Positions 41,538 through 50,101 of a stretch of 64,000 nucleotides of DNA are shown here, piece by piece. The stretch's first letter is position 1. Each line of letters opens with the position of its first letter. The stretch lies in NCBI RefSeq assembly GCF_003989515.1, contig NZ_RBLU01000005.1, forward strand, positions 1-64,000. The letters are read 5' to 3'. The notes under the pieces were generated by a model. That model saw only the letters and a program-made list of their open reading frames with translations, was not told where the DNA came from and made no database searches. Both the position numbers and the translations under genes were made by a program. This stretch comes from Curtobacterium sp. HSID17257 (lineage in GTDB: Bacteria; Actinomycetota; Actinomycetes; Actinomycetales; Microbacteriaceae).

Positions 41538-42446
41538 GAAGGCGGCGTCGACCGCGTCCTCGGCACGCTCGTACCGGAACCGGTAGCCGGACCTGGTGAG
41601 CTTCCGAGGCACCATCCGCTGGCTGGAGAGCAGCATCTCGTCCGCCGCCTCGCGGAGCAGCGTGCGCAGGGCGAAGGCCGGCACGCTGAACAGGTAGGGG
41701 CGGTGCAGGTCGTCGGCGACACGACGGGTGATGCGGTTCGACACCGCGGCCTCCGGTCCGGCCAGGTTGACGGGGCCGCGCACGTCGGCGGCGTCGGGGC
41801 TGGTCGCGAGGTGCACGATCGCGCCGACCTCGTCCTCGAGCGCGATCCACGGCCAGAACTGTCCGCCGGTGCCGAGCTTGCCGCCGAGCCCCGCCTTCGT
41901 GAGGGGGACGAGGGGTGCGAGCGCGCCACCGCCCTGCCCGACCACGATGCCGGTGCGGAGCAGGACGACGCGGACGCCCTCGGGGGCGGCGGTCGCGGCG
42001 GCCTCCCACTTCGTGCAGACGTCGGCGAGGAAGCCCCGGCCGGCTTCGGCGTCGTCGTCGAGGACGTCGACGGGACGGTCGCCGTAGACGCCCGAAGCCG
42101 AACCGGACAGGAAGAGCGCCGGCGGGTTCGCGGCGTGGCGCATCGCCTCGACGAGGGTCTCGGTGGCCTGGACCCGCGAGTCGAGGATCTGCTGCTTGTA
42201 GGACGCGGTCCACGGCAGCTTGCCGATGTTCGCTCCGGCGAGGTTGATCACGACGTCGGCGCCGTCGAGCACCGCCGGGTCGAGCGGCCGGGTGCCGGGG
42301 GACCAGCGGAACGCGCTCGCGGTGCGGGGTTCGCTGCGGGTCAGCGTGGTGACGTGGTGTCCGGCCTCGCGCAGGGCACGGACGAGGGGGGTCCCGATGA
42401 AACCGGACGCACCGGCGACGAGGATCGAGAGCGGCTGGGTCGACAT
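41535..42446 (-). CDS. TIGR01777-type NAD(P)-dependent epimerase (SDR family)
   Basis: A 303-residue extended short-chain dehydrogenase-like protein. The dinucleotide loop is VAGASGFIGTPLV near 10-22. VVINLAGANIG, the FLSGSASGVYG segment and the C-terminal helix ending in EDAVDAAF match the YfcH/TIGR01777 group. The role of the group is unclear. ATG at 42446 has a minus-strand TACCGT box 7 nt upstream. Confidence 0.9.
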   Translation of the reverse strand: MSTQPLSILVAGASGFIGTPLVRALREAGHHVTTLTRSEPRTASAFRWSPGTRPLDPAVLDGADVVINLAGANIGKLPWTASYKQQILDSRVQATETLVEAMRHAANPPALFLSGSASGVYGDRPVDVLDDDAEAGRGFLADVCTKWEAAATAAPEGVRVVLLRTGIVVGQGGGALAPLVPLTKAGLGGKLGTGGQFWPWIALEDEVGAIVHLATSPDAADVRGPVNLAGPEAAVSNRITRRVADDLHRPYLFSVPAFALRTLLREAADEMLLSSQRMVPRKLTRSGYRFRYERAEDAVDAAF

Positions 42447-42453
42447 GGGGGCC

Positions 42454-42459
42454 ACGGTA
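42454..42459 (-). promoter_or_regulatory. -10 box TACCGT of the epimerase gene
   Basis: On the minus strand TACCGT is 7 nt from the ATG at 42446, pointing to a leaderless transcript divergent from thyA. Confidence 0.5.
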
Positions 42460-42507
42460 CTCAGCCGGCTCCGGGCTTCGCCGCGTGGTCCCGCCGCTTG
42501 GTGGACG

Positions 42508-42513
42508 TAGGCT
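42508..42513 (+). promoter_or_regulatory. -10 box TAGGCT of thyA
   Basis: TAGGCT ends 6 nt before the GTG at 42520, the usual distance for a leaderless start. Confidence 0.55.
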
Positions 42514-42519
42514 CTCCGT

Positions 42520-43359
42520 GTGAGCGAGACCGTGCAGCCCGATCCCACCGTCCCCACCCCGGCCGTGCCGACTCCCTACGAGGACCTGCTGCGTCGGGTG
42601 CTCGAGGAGGGCACGCCGAAGGGCGACCGCACCGGCACCGGCACGCGCAGCATCTTCGGGGCGCAGCTCCGCTACGACCTGTCGCAGGGCTTCCCGCTGG
42701 TCACGACCAAGCGGGTGCACTTCAAGTCCGTGGCGTACGAGCTGCTCTGGTTCCTGCGCGGCGACGGCAACGCCCGCTGGCTGCAGGAGCACGGCGTCCG
42801 CATCTGGAACGAGTGGGCGCACGAGGACGGCGACCTCGGCCCGGTGTACGGCGTGCAGTGGCGCTCGTGGCCGACCCCGTCCGGCGAGCACGTCGACCAG
42901 ATCGCCCAGGTCATCGAGCAGATCCGCACGAACCCGGACTCCCGGCGACTCATCGTGTCGGCGTGGAACGTCGCCGACGTGCCGGAGATGGCGCTCGCCC
43001 CGTGCCACGCGTTCTTCCAGTTCTCCGTCAACGACGGCAAGCTCTCGTGCCAGCTGTACCAGCGGAGCGCGGACATGTTCCTCGGTGTGCCGTTCAACAT
43101 CGCCTCGTACGCGCTGCTCACCCACATGATCGCCGCACAGACCGGGCTCGAGGTCGGCGACTTCGTGTGGACCGGCGGCGACTGCCACGTGTACGACAAC
43201 CACGTCGAGCAGGTCCGCGAGCAGCTCTCCCGCACGGCGTACCCGTACCCGACGCTCGAGATCGCCCCGCGCGACTCGATCGACGACTACGTGTACGAGG
43301 ACTTCACCGTCGTCGGGTACGAACACCACCCCGCCATCAAGGCCGCGGTCGCCGTCTGA
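42520..43359 (+). CDS. thyA: Thymidylate synthase
   Basis: A 279-residue enzyme that makes dTMP from dUMP with methylenetetrahydrofolate. Landmarks are [18 protein letters not shown]-like [12 protein letters not shown], the catalytic Cys162 in [11 protein letters not shown], and the dUMP-binding [18 protein letters not shown]. Codon TGA overlaps the ATG of the reductase gene, so both enzymes of the cycle are coupled. Confidence 0.97.
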   Translation: MSETVQPDPTVPTPAVPTPYEDLLRRVLEEGTPKGDRTGTGTRSIFGAQLRYDLSQGFPLVTTKRVHFKSVAYELLWFLRGDGNARWLQEHGVRIWNEWAHEDGDLGPVYGVQWRSWPTPSGEHVDQIAQVIEQIRTNPDSRRLIVSAWNVADVPEMALAPCHAFFQFSVNDGKLSCQLYQRSADMFLGVPFNIASYALLTHMIAAQTGLEVGDFVWTGGDCHVYDNHVEQVREQLSRTAYPYPTLEIAPRDSIDDYVYEDFTVVGYEHHPAIKAAVAV

Positions 43360-43865
43360 TGGGCTGGACCGAGCCCGTCCGTGGCGTCGGCATGGTCTGG
43401 GCCCGCACGGCGTCCGGCGTCATCGGTGCCGACGGGGGCATCCCGTGGCACGTGCCCGAGGACCTCGCGCACTTCCGGCAGGTCACCGGTGACGGGGTCG
43501 TCGTGATGGGCCGGCGCACCTGGGACTCGTTGCCGCCGCGGTTCCGGCCGCTGCCCGGACGGCGGAACGTCGTGCTGACGCGGGACGCCTCGTGGTCGGC
43601 CGAGGGTGCCGAGGTCGTGCACGACCTGGCGACCGCACTCGACACCGACGAGCCCGTGTGGGTGATCGGCGGGGGAGCGGTGTACGCCGACGCGCTGCCG
43701 TTCGCCGACCGGGTCTCCGAGACGATCGTCGACGTCGAGGTCCCGGGCGACACCCGCGCGCCGGCGCTCGACGACGCGTGGGAGCTCGCCGACGAGGGAC
43801 CGTGGCAGGAGTCCCGCGTCGACGGCACCCGCTACCGCTTCCTGGAGTGGCGCCGCCGCGCGTAG
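43359..43865 (+). CDS. dfrA: Dihydrofolate reductase
   Basis: A 168-residue enzyme restoring tetrahydrofolate after ThyA. GVIGADGGIPWHVPEDLAHF carries the Met20-loop region and active-site acid, VVVMGRRTWDSLP the NADPH contact, and VIGGGAVYADAL the second dinucleotide loop. Its ATG overlaps the thyA stop. The symbol folA would be equally right. A nested palindrome follows. Confidence 0.95.
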   Translation: MGWTEPVRGVGMVWARTASGVIGADGGIPWHVPEDLAHFRQVTGDGVVVMGRRTWDSLPPRFRPLPGRRNVVLTRDASWSAEGAEVVHDLATALDTDEPVWVIGGGAVYADALPFADRVSETIVDVEVPGDTRAPALDDAWELADEGPWQESRVDGTRYRFLEWRRRA

Positions 43866-43896
43866 CGCTGCGCGGTCGCGGCCCGGCCCTGCCGGA

Positions 43897-43967
43897 GCGT
43901 CGAACCACGGAACCGACGTCGAACCAGCCGCTGACGCTGGTTCGACGTCGGGAACGTGGTTCGACGC
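43897..43967 (+). terminator. Nested double palindrome after the dihydrofolate reductase gene
   Basis: An outer 13-bp stem (43897-43909 with 43955-43967) encloses an inner perfect 15-bp stem (43914-43928 with 43936-43950). Both arms contain CGTCGAACCA, so the element also reads as a direct repeat. A likely terminator without U-tract. The remaining 130 bp up to dapA hold the dapA promoter and a weak CGGGAG/CTCCCG inverted repeat. Confidence 0.8.
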
Positions 43968-44084
43968 GGTGGACCGCCGCCGGTGCCGGGCGGGACCGGC
44001 CGCGACGGGAGCGAGCCGCGCCTCCCGACCGTCCGAACGCCGCGCACCGTCCGACCGGACGGCGGCCCCGGCGCACATCCCCGG

Positions 44085-44090
44085 TACGCT
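44085..44090 (+). promoter_or_regulatory. -10 box TACGCT of dapA
   Basis: TACGCT is 7 nt from the GTG at 44098; a second GTG at 44092 is too close, which decides the start. Confidence 0.55.
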
Positions 44091-44097
44091 GGTGCGC

Positions 44098-45075
44098 GTG
44101 TCCCCGCGTGAGAATCCCTTCGGTCAGGTCCTCGTCGCCCTCGTGACGCCGTTCACGGCCGACGGCGAGGTCGACTGGCCCGGCGTCGAGCAGCACATCG
44201 ACGACTGCATCACCGCCGGCGCCGACGGCATCGTCGTCACCGGGACGACCGGCGAGACGAGCACGCTGACCGACCCCGAGAAGCTCCGGCTGGTCGAGGT
44301 CGGCAAGTCCGTCGCCGCGGGCCGCGCGAAGATCATCACAGGCGGCGGCTCGAACGAGACCGCGCACGCGATCCACCTCTACAAGCAGAGCGAGAAGGCC
44401 GGCGCCGACGGCGTGATGATCGTCACGCCGTACTACAACAAGCCGACGCAGTCGGGCGTGCTCACGCACTTCCGGATGATCGCCGACGCGACCGACCTGC
44501 CGGTGATCCTGTACGACATCCCGGGTCGCACCGGCATCCCGATCACGTACGAGACCATCGTGCGGGCGTCGCACCACCCGAACATCCTCGCCGTGAAGGA
44601 CGCCAAGGGCGACTTCGCCGAGGTCTCCCGGGTGCTGAACAACACCGACCTCATGTACTTCTCGGGCGACGACACGAACGTGCTCCCGCACCTGTCGATC
44701 GGCGCGACCGGTCTGATCGGTGTGACGGCGAACATCACGAGCACGCCGTACCGCACGATCGTCGACGCCGTGAACCGCGGCGACCTCGCGACCGCGACCG
44801 CCGAGCACAAGCGCGTCGAACCACTCGTCCGCGCGATCATGACGCACGTCCCCGGCACCGTCGCCGCGAAGTACGTCCTGCACGGGCTCGGCCGCATCGG
44901 GAGCCCGCGCGTCCGACTGCCGCTCGTCGGCCCCGAGGACACCGAGGCCTACGCCATCGAGACCTCCCTCGAGGCGGTCCGGAACATCCCCGGCGCCGAC
45001 TTCTCGAACTTCCGCCCCGACCGCAACGCGGCGGCCGGCGGCGCACTGCCGAAGGTGCCAGGCACCACACGTTAG
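44098..45075 (+). CDS. dapA: 4-hydroxy-tetrahydrodipicolinate synthase
   Basis: A 325-residue TIM-barrel aldolase, first committed step to diaminopimelate and lysine. The Schiff-base lysine is Lys167 in ILAVKDAKGD. GTTGETSTL at 49-57 carries the pyruvate-contacting threonines, and Tyr139 (ILYDIPGRTG) is the proton relay. dapB and dapF lie in the same window but in other transcripts. rnj follows after 44 bp and is probably co-transcribed. Confidence 0.96.
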   Translation: MSPRENPFGQVLVALVTPFTADGEVDWPGVEQHIDDCITAGADGIVVTGTTGETSTLTDPEKLRLVEVGKSVAAGRAKIITGGGSNETAHAIHLYKQSEKAGADGVMIVTPYYNKPTQSGVLTHFRMIADATDLPVILYDIPGRTGIPITYETIVRASHHPNILAVKDAKGDFAEVSRVLNNTDLMYFSGDDTNVLPHLSIGATGLIGVTANITSTPYRTIVDAVNRGDLATATAEHKRVEPLVRAIMTHVPGTVAAKYVLHGLGRIGSPRVRLPLVGPEDTEAYAIETSLEAVRNIPGADFSNFRPDRNAAAGGALPKVPGTTR

Positions 45076-45119
45076 GAAGACCGCGGCGCCGCAGCGCGTC
45101 GCACGACAGTCAGGACCGA

Positions 45120-46796
45120 ATGCCCACCCAGCTCTCCACACCGCAGCCGCTCGAACCCGGCACCCTCCGCGTCATCCCCGTCGGGGGCCTCGGCGAGATC
45201 GGTCGCAACATGACCGTCTACGAGTTCGACGGCAAGCTGCTGATCGTCGACGCCGGCGTGCTCTTCCCCGAGGAGCACCAGCCGGGCGTCGACCTCATCC
45301 TCCCCGACTTCGGGCCGATCCGGGACCGCCTCGACGACGTCCTCGGTGTCGTGCTCACCCACGGGCACGAGGACCACATCGGCGCCGTCCCGTACCTGCT
45401 CAAGCTCAAGGGCGACATCCCCCTGATCGGCTCCACGCTGACCCTCGCGCTCGTCGAGGCGAAGCTCAAGGAGCACCGGATCAAGCCCTACACGCTCGTC
45501 GTGCAGGAGGACCAGACCGAGCAGCTCGGCCCGTTCCACCTCGAGTTCGTGGCCGTGAACCACTCGATCCCGGACGCCCTCGCCGTGGCGATCACCACCC
45601 CGGCCGGCCGCGTGCTGCACACGGGTGACTTCAAGATGGACCAGCTCCCGCTGGACGACCGCATCACCGACCTCCGCGCCTTCGCCCGTCTCGGCGAGCA
45701 GGGCGTCGACCTGTTCCTGCCGGACTCGACCAACGCCGACGTCCCCGGGTTCACCGCACCCGAGCGCGACATCGGACCGGTGCTCGAGAACGTCATCTCG
45801 CGCGCCCGCAAGAAGGTCGTCGTCGCGAGCTTCTCGTCGCACGTGCACCGCGTGCAGCAGGTCCTCGACGCCGCCGCCGCGACCAACCGCAAGGTCGCGT
45901 TCATGGGCCGGTCGATGATCCGCAACATGAACATCGCCGCCGAGCTCGGGTACCTCCGGGTGCCGGACGACGTGCTCATCGACACGAAGAAGGCGAAGAA
46001 CGTCCCCGACGACCAGATCGTCTACATGTCGACGGGGTCGCAGGGCGAGCCGATGGCCGTGCTCGCGCGCATGGCGAACCTCGAGCACCAGATCGAGATC
46101 GGCGAGGGCGACACCGTCATCCTCGCGTCGAGCCTGATCCCGGGCAACGAGAACGCCGTCTACCGGGTGATCGACGGCCTGACGAAGCTCGGCGCCAAGG
46201 TCGTGCACAAGGGCAACGCGAAGGTGCACGTCTCCGGACACGCGTCCGCCGGCGAGCTCCTGTACTGCTACAACATCCTGCGTCCGCGGAACGTCCTGCC
46301 CGTGCACGGTGAGCACCGTCACCTGTACGCGAACGCCGACCTGGCGATCCAGACGGGCGTCCCGCCGCGCAACGTGATCCTCGGGCAGGACGGCATCGTC
46401 GTCGACCTCAAGGACGGCGTGGCCAGCGTCGCCGGCCAGCTCGACATCGGCTACGTCTACGTCGACGGGTCGACCGTCGGCGAGATCACCGACGCCGACC
46501 TCAAGGACCGCCGCGTCCTGGCGGAGGAGGGCTTCATCTCGATCTTCTGTGCCGTCGACTTCACGACCGGCCAGTGCGTGGTCGGCCCGGAGATCCAGTC
46601 CCGCGGCTTCGCCGAGGACGACTCGGTCTTCGACGACGTCCGCCCGCAGATCGCGAAGGCGCTCGCCGACGCGGCCGGCAACGGCACGCGCGACGCACAC
46701 GCGTTCCAGCAGGTCGTCCGCCGCACCGTCGGCCGCTGGGTGAACACGAAGCACCGCCGCCGTCCGATGATCGTCCCGGTGGTCATCGAGGCGTAG
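45120..46796 (+). CDS. rnj: Ribonuclease J
   Basis: A 558-residue metallo-beta-lactamase/beta-CASP nuclease. LTHGHEDHIGA at 79-89 holds zinc ligands, further ligands are in AVNHSIPDA and LHTGDFKMD. beta-CASP elements GRSMIRNMNIA and STGSQGEPMAVL follow, and VHVSGHASAGEL supplies the last His. It trims RNA 5' to 3' and cuts internally. dapA-rnj adjacency is standard in actinobacteria. Confidence 0.96.
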   Translation: MPTQLSTPQPLEPGTLRVIPVGGLGEIGRNMTVYEFDGKLLIVDAGVLFPEEHQPGVDLILPDFGPIRDRLDDVLGVVLTHGHEDHIGAVPYLLKLKGDIPLIGSTLTLALVEAKLKEHRIKPYTLVVQEDQTEQLGPFHLEFVAVNHSIPDALAVAITTPAGRVLHTGDFKMDQLPLDDRITDLRAFARLGEQGVDLFLPDSTNADVPGFTAPERDIGPVLENVISRARKKVVVASFSSHVHRVQQVLDAAAATNRKVAFMGRSMIRNMNIAAELGYLRVPDDVLIDTKKAKNVPDDQIVYMSTGSQGEPMAVLARMANLEHQIEIGEGDTVILASSLIPGNENAVYRVIDGLTKLGAKVVHKGNAKVHVSGHASAGELLYCYNILRPRNVLPVHGEHRHLYANADLAIQTGVPPRNVILGQDGIVVDLKDGVASVAGQLDIGYVYVDGSTVGEITDADLKDRRVLAEEGFISIFCAVDFTTGQCVVGPEIQSRGFAEDDSVFDDVRPQIAKALADAAGNGTRDAHAFQQVVRRTVGRWVNTKHRRRPMIVPVVIEA

Positions 46797-46813
46797 GCAC
46801 CCGCTCTGCACCC

Positions 46814-46866
46814 GGCCAGGAGGCTCGGCGCGCGTTCCCCGGGAACGTTCGCCGAGCCTCCTGGCC
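46814..46866 (+). terminator. rnj terminator
   Basis: A perfect 17-bp stem (46814-46830 with 46850-46866) encloses an inner CGTTCC/GGAACG hairpin. The arms contain AGGAGGC, partly like family I. It begins 18 nt after the rnj stop. Confidence 0.82.
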
Positions 46867-46965
46867 GTTGCTGTCGCGTCGCGGCCTCGGGGACGGCGTC
46901 CGGCTCGGCCGGGCGGCCACCCTGCGTCATCCCTCAGGCTGATGCTCCCTCGGTATGTCAGCCAA

Positions 46966-46971
46966 TACCGT
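46966..46971 (+). promoter_or_regulatory. -10 box TACCGT of the ABC cassette
   Basis: TACCGT lies 6 nt before GTG at 46978 and supports that start over an ATG at 46942. Confidence 0.5.
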
Positions 46972-46977
46972 CCGAGG

Positions 46978-47985
46978 GTGACCGTCCTGCGTCGCTGGGT
47001 GTGGCCCGGCCTGAAGTTCCTCGTGTTCGCCGCCATCGCGGTGTCGCTCGTGCGCCTCGCCTTCTTCGCGGCGCAGCCGGACGACGCCGAGACGTTGCCG
47101 ACCGCGCAGCTCGAGGACCCGACCGTCACCGTGCAGACGGGCGACGTCGTCAACGACGTCGAGGCGACCGGGACGATCGAGTCCGTCGCGTCGACGCCGG
47201 TGCGTTCGACCGCGGAGGGCACCGTCAACAAGGTGTTCGTGACGAACGGCACGCAGGTCCAGCAAGGAGCACCGATCATCGACCTGCGGGTGGAGACGCC
47301 CGCGACGGGGACGACCGAGGACGGTGAGCCGCTCCCCGCGACCGTGACCTTCGCGACCGTCGTCGCGTCGTCGTCCGGCACCGTCTCCGGACTCGACCTC
47401 GTGGCGAAGCAGCCCGTCGCGATCGGTGACACCGTTGCGCGCGTCGCCCCCGAGGCGTACCGCGTCACCGCCACCCTCAAGGCAGCGCAGCTCTACCGGT
47501 TGACGTCGCGTCCGTCGGACGCGACCGTGACGATCACCGACGGACCGGCGCCGTTCACCTGCACGAACCTGTCGCTCAGCTCCGCGGCGGCCGCGGGCAG
47601 CACCGCGACACCGGGCGCCGAGGGCACGGAGGACGCCCAGGCGACGGGCGGTGGCGCGACGCAGCTGCGGTGCGACGTCCCGGGCGACGTCACCGTGTTC
47701 CCCGGGCTCGAGGTCACGGTCGCCGTGTCCACCGGGTCGGCCGAGGGCGTGCTCACCCTGCCGACCACCGCCGTGCAGGGGACCGCCCAGCGCGGCGTCG
47801 TCACCGTGGTCGACGACGAGGGGAAGCGCTCCGAGCGCCAGGTCACCCTCGGGCTCAATGACGGCGAGACCGTCGAGGTCAGGGACGGACTGACGGAGGG
47901 CGACACGGTCCTGCAGTTCGTCCCCGGCAAGGAGGCGAAGCCCGACGAGGAGTCCACCGAGGACGGGACGGTGACGGGCGGATGA
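46978..47985 (+). CDS. Membrane-fusion (HlyD/MacA-like) adaptor protein
   Basis: A 335-residue protein anchored by one N-terminal helix (about 9-32). A biotinyl-lipoyl-like pair of segments follows: VEATGTIESVASTPVRSTAEGTVNKVFVTNGTQVQQG, with its partner around SGTVSGLDLVAKQPVAIGDTV. A beta-barrel-like end contains VLTLPTTAVQG. It lies directly before an ATPase and a FtsX-like permease, forming a MacAB-like set. In a Gram-positive cell it would act outside the membrane without an outer-membrane channel. Overlap with the ATPase gene is 4 nt. Confidence 0.85.
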   Translation: MTVLRRWVWPGLKFLVFAAIAVSLVRLAFFAAQPDDAETLPTAQLEDPTVTVQTGDVVNDVEATGTIESVASTPVRSTAEGTVNKVFVTNGTQVQQGAPIIDLRVETPATGTTEDGEPLPATVTFATVVASSSGTVSGLDLVAKQPVAIGDTVARVAPEAYRVTATLKAAQLYRLTSRPSDATVTITDGPAPFTCTNLSLSSAAAAGSTATPGAEGTEDAQATGGGATQLRCDVPGDVTVFPGLEVTVAVSTGSAEGVLTLPTTAVQGTAQRGVVTVVDDEGKRSERQVTLGLNDGETVEVRDGLTEGDTVLQFVPGKEAKPDEESTEDGTVTGG

Positions 47986-48692
47986 GCCTCGTGCACGTCC
48001 GCGACCTGCGGAAGTCCGTCGTCCTGCCGGACGGCTCGACGCTCGAGATCCTCCGCGGTGTCGACCTGGACGTCGCGGCGGACAGCCGCGTGGCGATCGT
48101 CGGCCGCTCGGGGTCGGGCAAGTCGACGCTCCTCAACGTCCTCGGCCTGCTCGACACCCCGACCGACGGGCTGCACGAGTTCGACGGGCAGGACGTCGGA
48201 CGCGCCGGGTCCGTCCGACGCGATCACGTGCGCGGTGCGGACGTCGGGTTCGTCTTCCAGCAGTTCAACCTGCTCCAGGGCCGCACCGCGGTCGAGAACG
48301 TCGAGGTCCCGTTGCTCTACGCGACCGGTCGGGCGTTCTGGTCGCGCCGACGCCTGGCCCTCGAGATGCTCGACCGGGTCGGCCTGGCGGACCGCGCCGA
48401 CACGCAGCCGCACCGGCTCTCCGGCGGCGAGCAGCAGCGGGTCGCCATCGCCCGGGCGCTCGTCCGGGCTCCCCGGCTCATCCTGGCCGACGAGCCGACC
48501 GGAGCGCTCGACGTCGACACCGGACGGGTGGTCATGGAGCTGCTCGAGACCGTCGCGGCCGAGACGGGCGCGGCACTCGTCACCATCACGCACGACGCAG
48601 CGGTCGCGGCGCGGGCGGACGTCGTGCACCGCATCGACCACGGACTCGTGGTTGACGACGTGGACGTCGCGACCGGGGCGGTGGCGGCGTGA
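47982..48692 (+). CDS. ABC transporter ATP-binding protein (MacB/LolD type)
   Basis: A 236-residue ATPase. Walker A is GRSGSGKST at 41-49, Q-loop FVFQQFNLLQ, signature LSGGEQQR near 145, Walker B RLILADEPTG, and the H-loop TITHD. Sequence and size match the three-gene cassettes that power MacB-like mechanotransmission rather than import. It overlaps both neighbours by 4 nt. Confidence 0.93.
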   Translation: MSLVHVRDLRKSVVLPDGSTLEILRGVDLDVAADSRVAIVGRSGSGKSTLLNVLGLLDTPTDGLHEFDGQDVGRAGSVRRDHVRGADVGFVFQQFNLLQGRTAVENVEVPLLYATGRAFWSRRRLALEMLDRVGLADRADTQPHRLSGGEQQRVAIARALVRAPRLILADEPTGALDVDTGRVVMELLETVAAETGAALVTITHDAAVAARADVVHRIDHGLVVDDVDVATGAVAA

Positions 48693-49957
48693 ACCGGCTG
48701 CTCACCACGGTCGTCGGGACCGTCGTCGAGTCCTGGCAGGAGCTCCGCGTGCACCGGGGCAGGGTCGTGCTCAGCCTGATCGGGGTCACCATCGCGGTGG
48801 CGTCGCTCGCGGTCGTCGTCGGCTTCGGAGCACTCGCGGAACGGGTCACGGCAGCCTTCAACGAGCAGTACGGCGGGCGACCGGCGACGTACCAGGTCAC
48901 CGGGACGTCCTCCGCTGCCTCCTCCGCTGGCTCCTCCGCTGGGGACGGCACCGGGGCAGCAGCGGCCGCGGACGCCGACGCCCTCGACCGGGAGCTCCGC
49001 GCCGGGGCCGAGCGCTACCACGTCCGCTTCGCGACCGAGGCCTCCTGGACCCAGCGTCCGGTGCAGTTCCCGGACGGGGTCACCCTGGCGCAGGGCGTCA
49101 CGGTCGACCCCGCGTACGCCGAGATGCACCGCGTGCGCGTCGACGACGGCTCCTGGTTCACCGAGGACGACCGGGACCGCCTCGCGCCGGCGCTCGTCGT
49201 CAACCAGGCGTTCCTGGACCGACTGGGCAGCCCGGACGTCGTCACGCACCCGGTCGTGCGCCTGCCGGGGACGCCCGACGTCACCGCCGTCGTGATCGGC
49301 CGGTACGTGTCGTCGGAGTACGACACCGAGCCGATGTTCTACCAGCTCGCGGACTCCGTCGCGACGGCGAACGCGGTGGCCTCGCCCGACGACGGCTCGC
49401 AGCGGCTCTTCGAGGTCTGGGTGCCCGAGCACGACGGCAAGGCGGTGGCGGCGCGCATCGCCTCGGACGCGGAGCGGGCGCTCGGTCCCGGGTGGACGGT
49501 CGACGCGACCCGGTCCGACGCGGCCGGTTCGGTCGACGGTGATCCCCTCGGCGCGTTGCGCTGGGTGATCGCGGGGGTCGCGGTCCTGGTCCTGGTGCTC
49601 GGTGGGCTCGGGCTCCTCAACGTGTCGCTCGTGAGCGTCCGGCAGCGGATCCGTGAGATCGGCATCCGTCGCGGCGTCGGTGCCACCGCCGGGCGGATCT
49701 TCGTGGCCGTGCTGCTCGAGAACGTGCTCGGCACGCTCGTCGCCGGTGGTGTCGGGGTGATGGTCGGCGCGGCGGTGCTCGGCAACGGGACGGTCCGTGG
49801 CCTGATCACGAACGGGGTCGACGTCGGGGGAGCACCCTTCCCGGTGGAGGCTGCGCTGATCGGGGTCGGCTCGGCGTTGCTGGTCGGGGCGCTCGCCGGG
49901 TTCCTGCCCGCGATCGTGGCGGTGCGGGTCAAGGTCATCGACGCGATCCGGTACTGA
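48689..49957 (+). CDS. MacB/FtsX-like ABC transporter permease
   Basis: A 422-residue permease with the MacB layout: one N-terminal helix (about 28-50), a large extracytoplasmic domain (about 55-290) and three C-terminal helices. SVRQRIREIGIRRGVGATAGRI is the cytosolic loop contacting the ATPase. Within the external domain, three 12-bp units (48908-48943) encode a Ser-Ser-Ala-Gly/Ala repeat. Likely exports or extracts an amphiphile or peptide; cargo unknown. The cassette separates rnj from ftsK. Confidence 0.88.
   Translation: MNRLLTTVVGTVVESWQELRVHRGRVVLSLIGVTIAVASLAVVVGFGALAERVTAAFNEQYGGRPATYQVTGTSSAASSAGSSAGDGTGAAAAADADALDRELRAGAERYHVRFATEASWTQRPVQFPDGVTLAQGVTVDPAYAEMHRVRVDDGSWFTEDDRDRLAPALVVNQAFLDRLGSPDVVTHPVVRLPGTPDVTAVVIGRYVSSEYDTEPMFYQLADSVATANAVASPDDGSQRLFEVWVPEHDGKAVAARIASDAERALGPGWTVDATRSDAAGSVDGDPLGALRWVIAGVAVLVLVLGGLGLLNVSLVSVRQRIREIGIRRGVGATAGRIFVAVLLENVLGTLVAGGVGVMVGAAVLGNGTVRGLITNGVDVGGAPFPVEAALIGVGSALLVGALAGFLPAIVAVRVKVIDAIRY
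48908..48943 (+). repeat. Three tandem 12-bp units inside the permease gene
   Basis: The unit TCCTCCGCTGGC (last bases vary) occurs three times in frame, giving SSAA-SSAG-SSAG in the external domain. In-frame unit length means copy-number change would not break the gene. Confidence 0.75.
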
Positions 49958-50088
49958 CCGCGCGGGGCGTCCGGTCGGCGCGTCCGGTCGGGGCGCGCGC
50001 ATCTGCCCGGCGCCCGCCACGGGGCGGGTGTGCGCGGGTGGGGCGTCGGGTCGCGGCGGGGCATCCACGGAATGTCCCGAGCGGGGAT

Positions 50089-50094
50089 TAGGCT
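50089..50094 (+). promoter_or_regulatory. -10 box TAGGCT of ftsK
   Basis: TAGGCT ends 7 nt before the ATG at 50102, which fixes the start and suggests a leaderless mRNA. Confidence 0.5.
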
Positions 50095-50101
50095 CCGTCG
50101 C

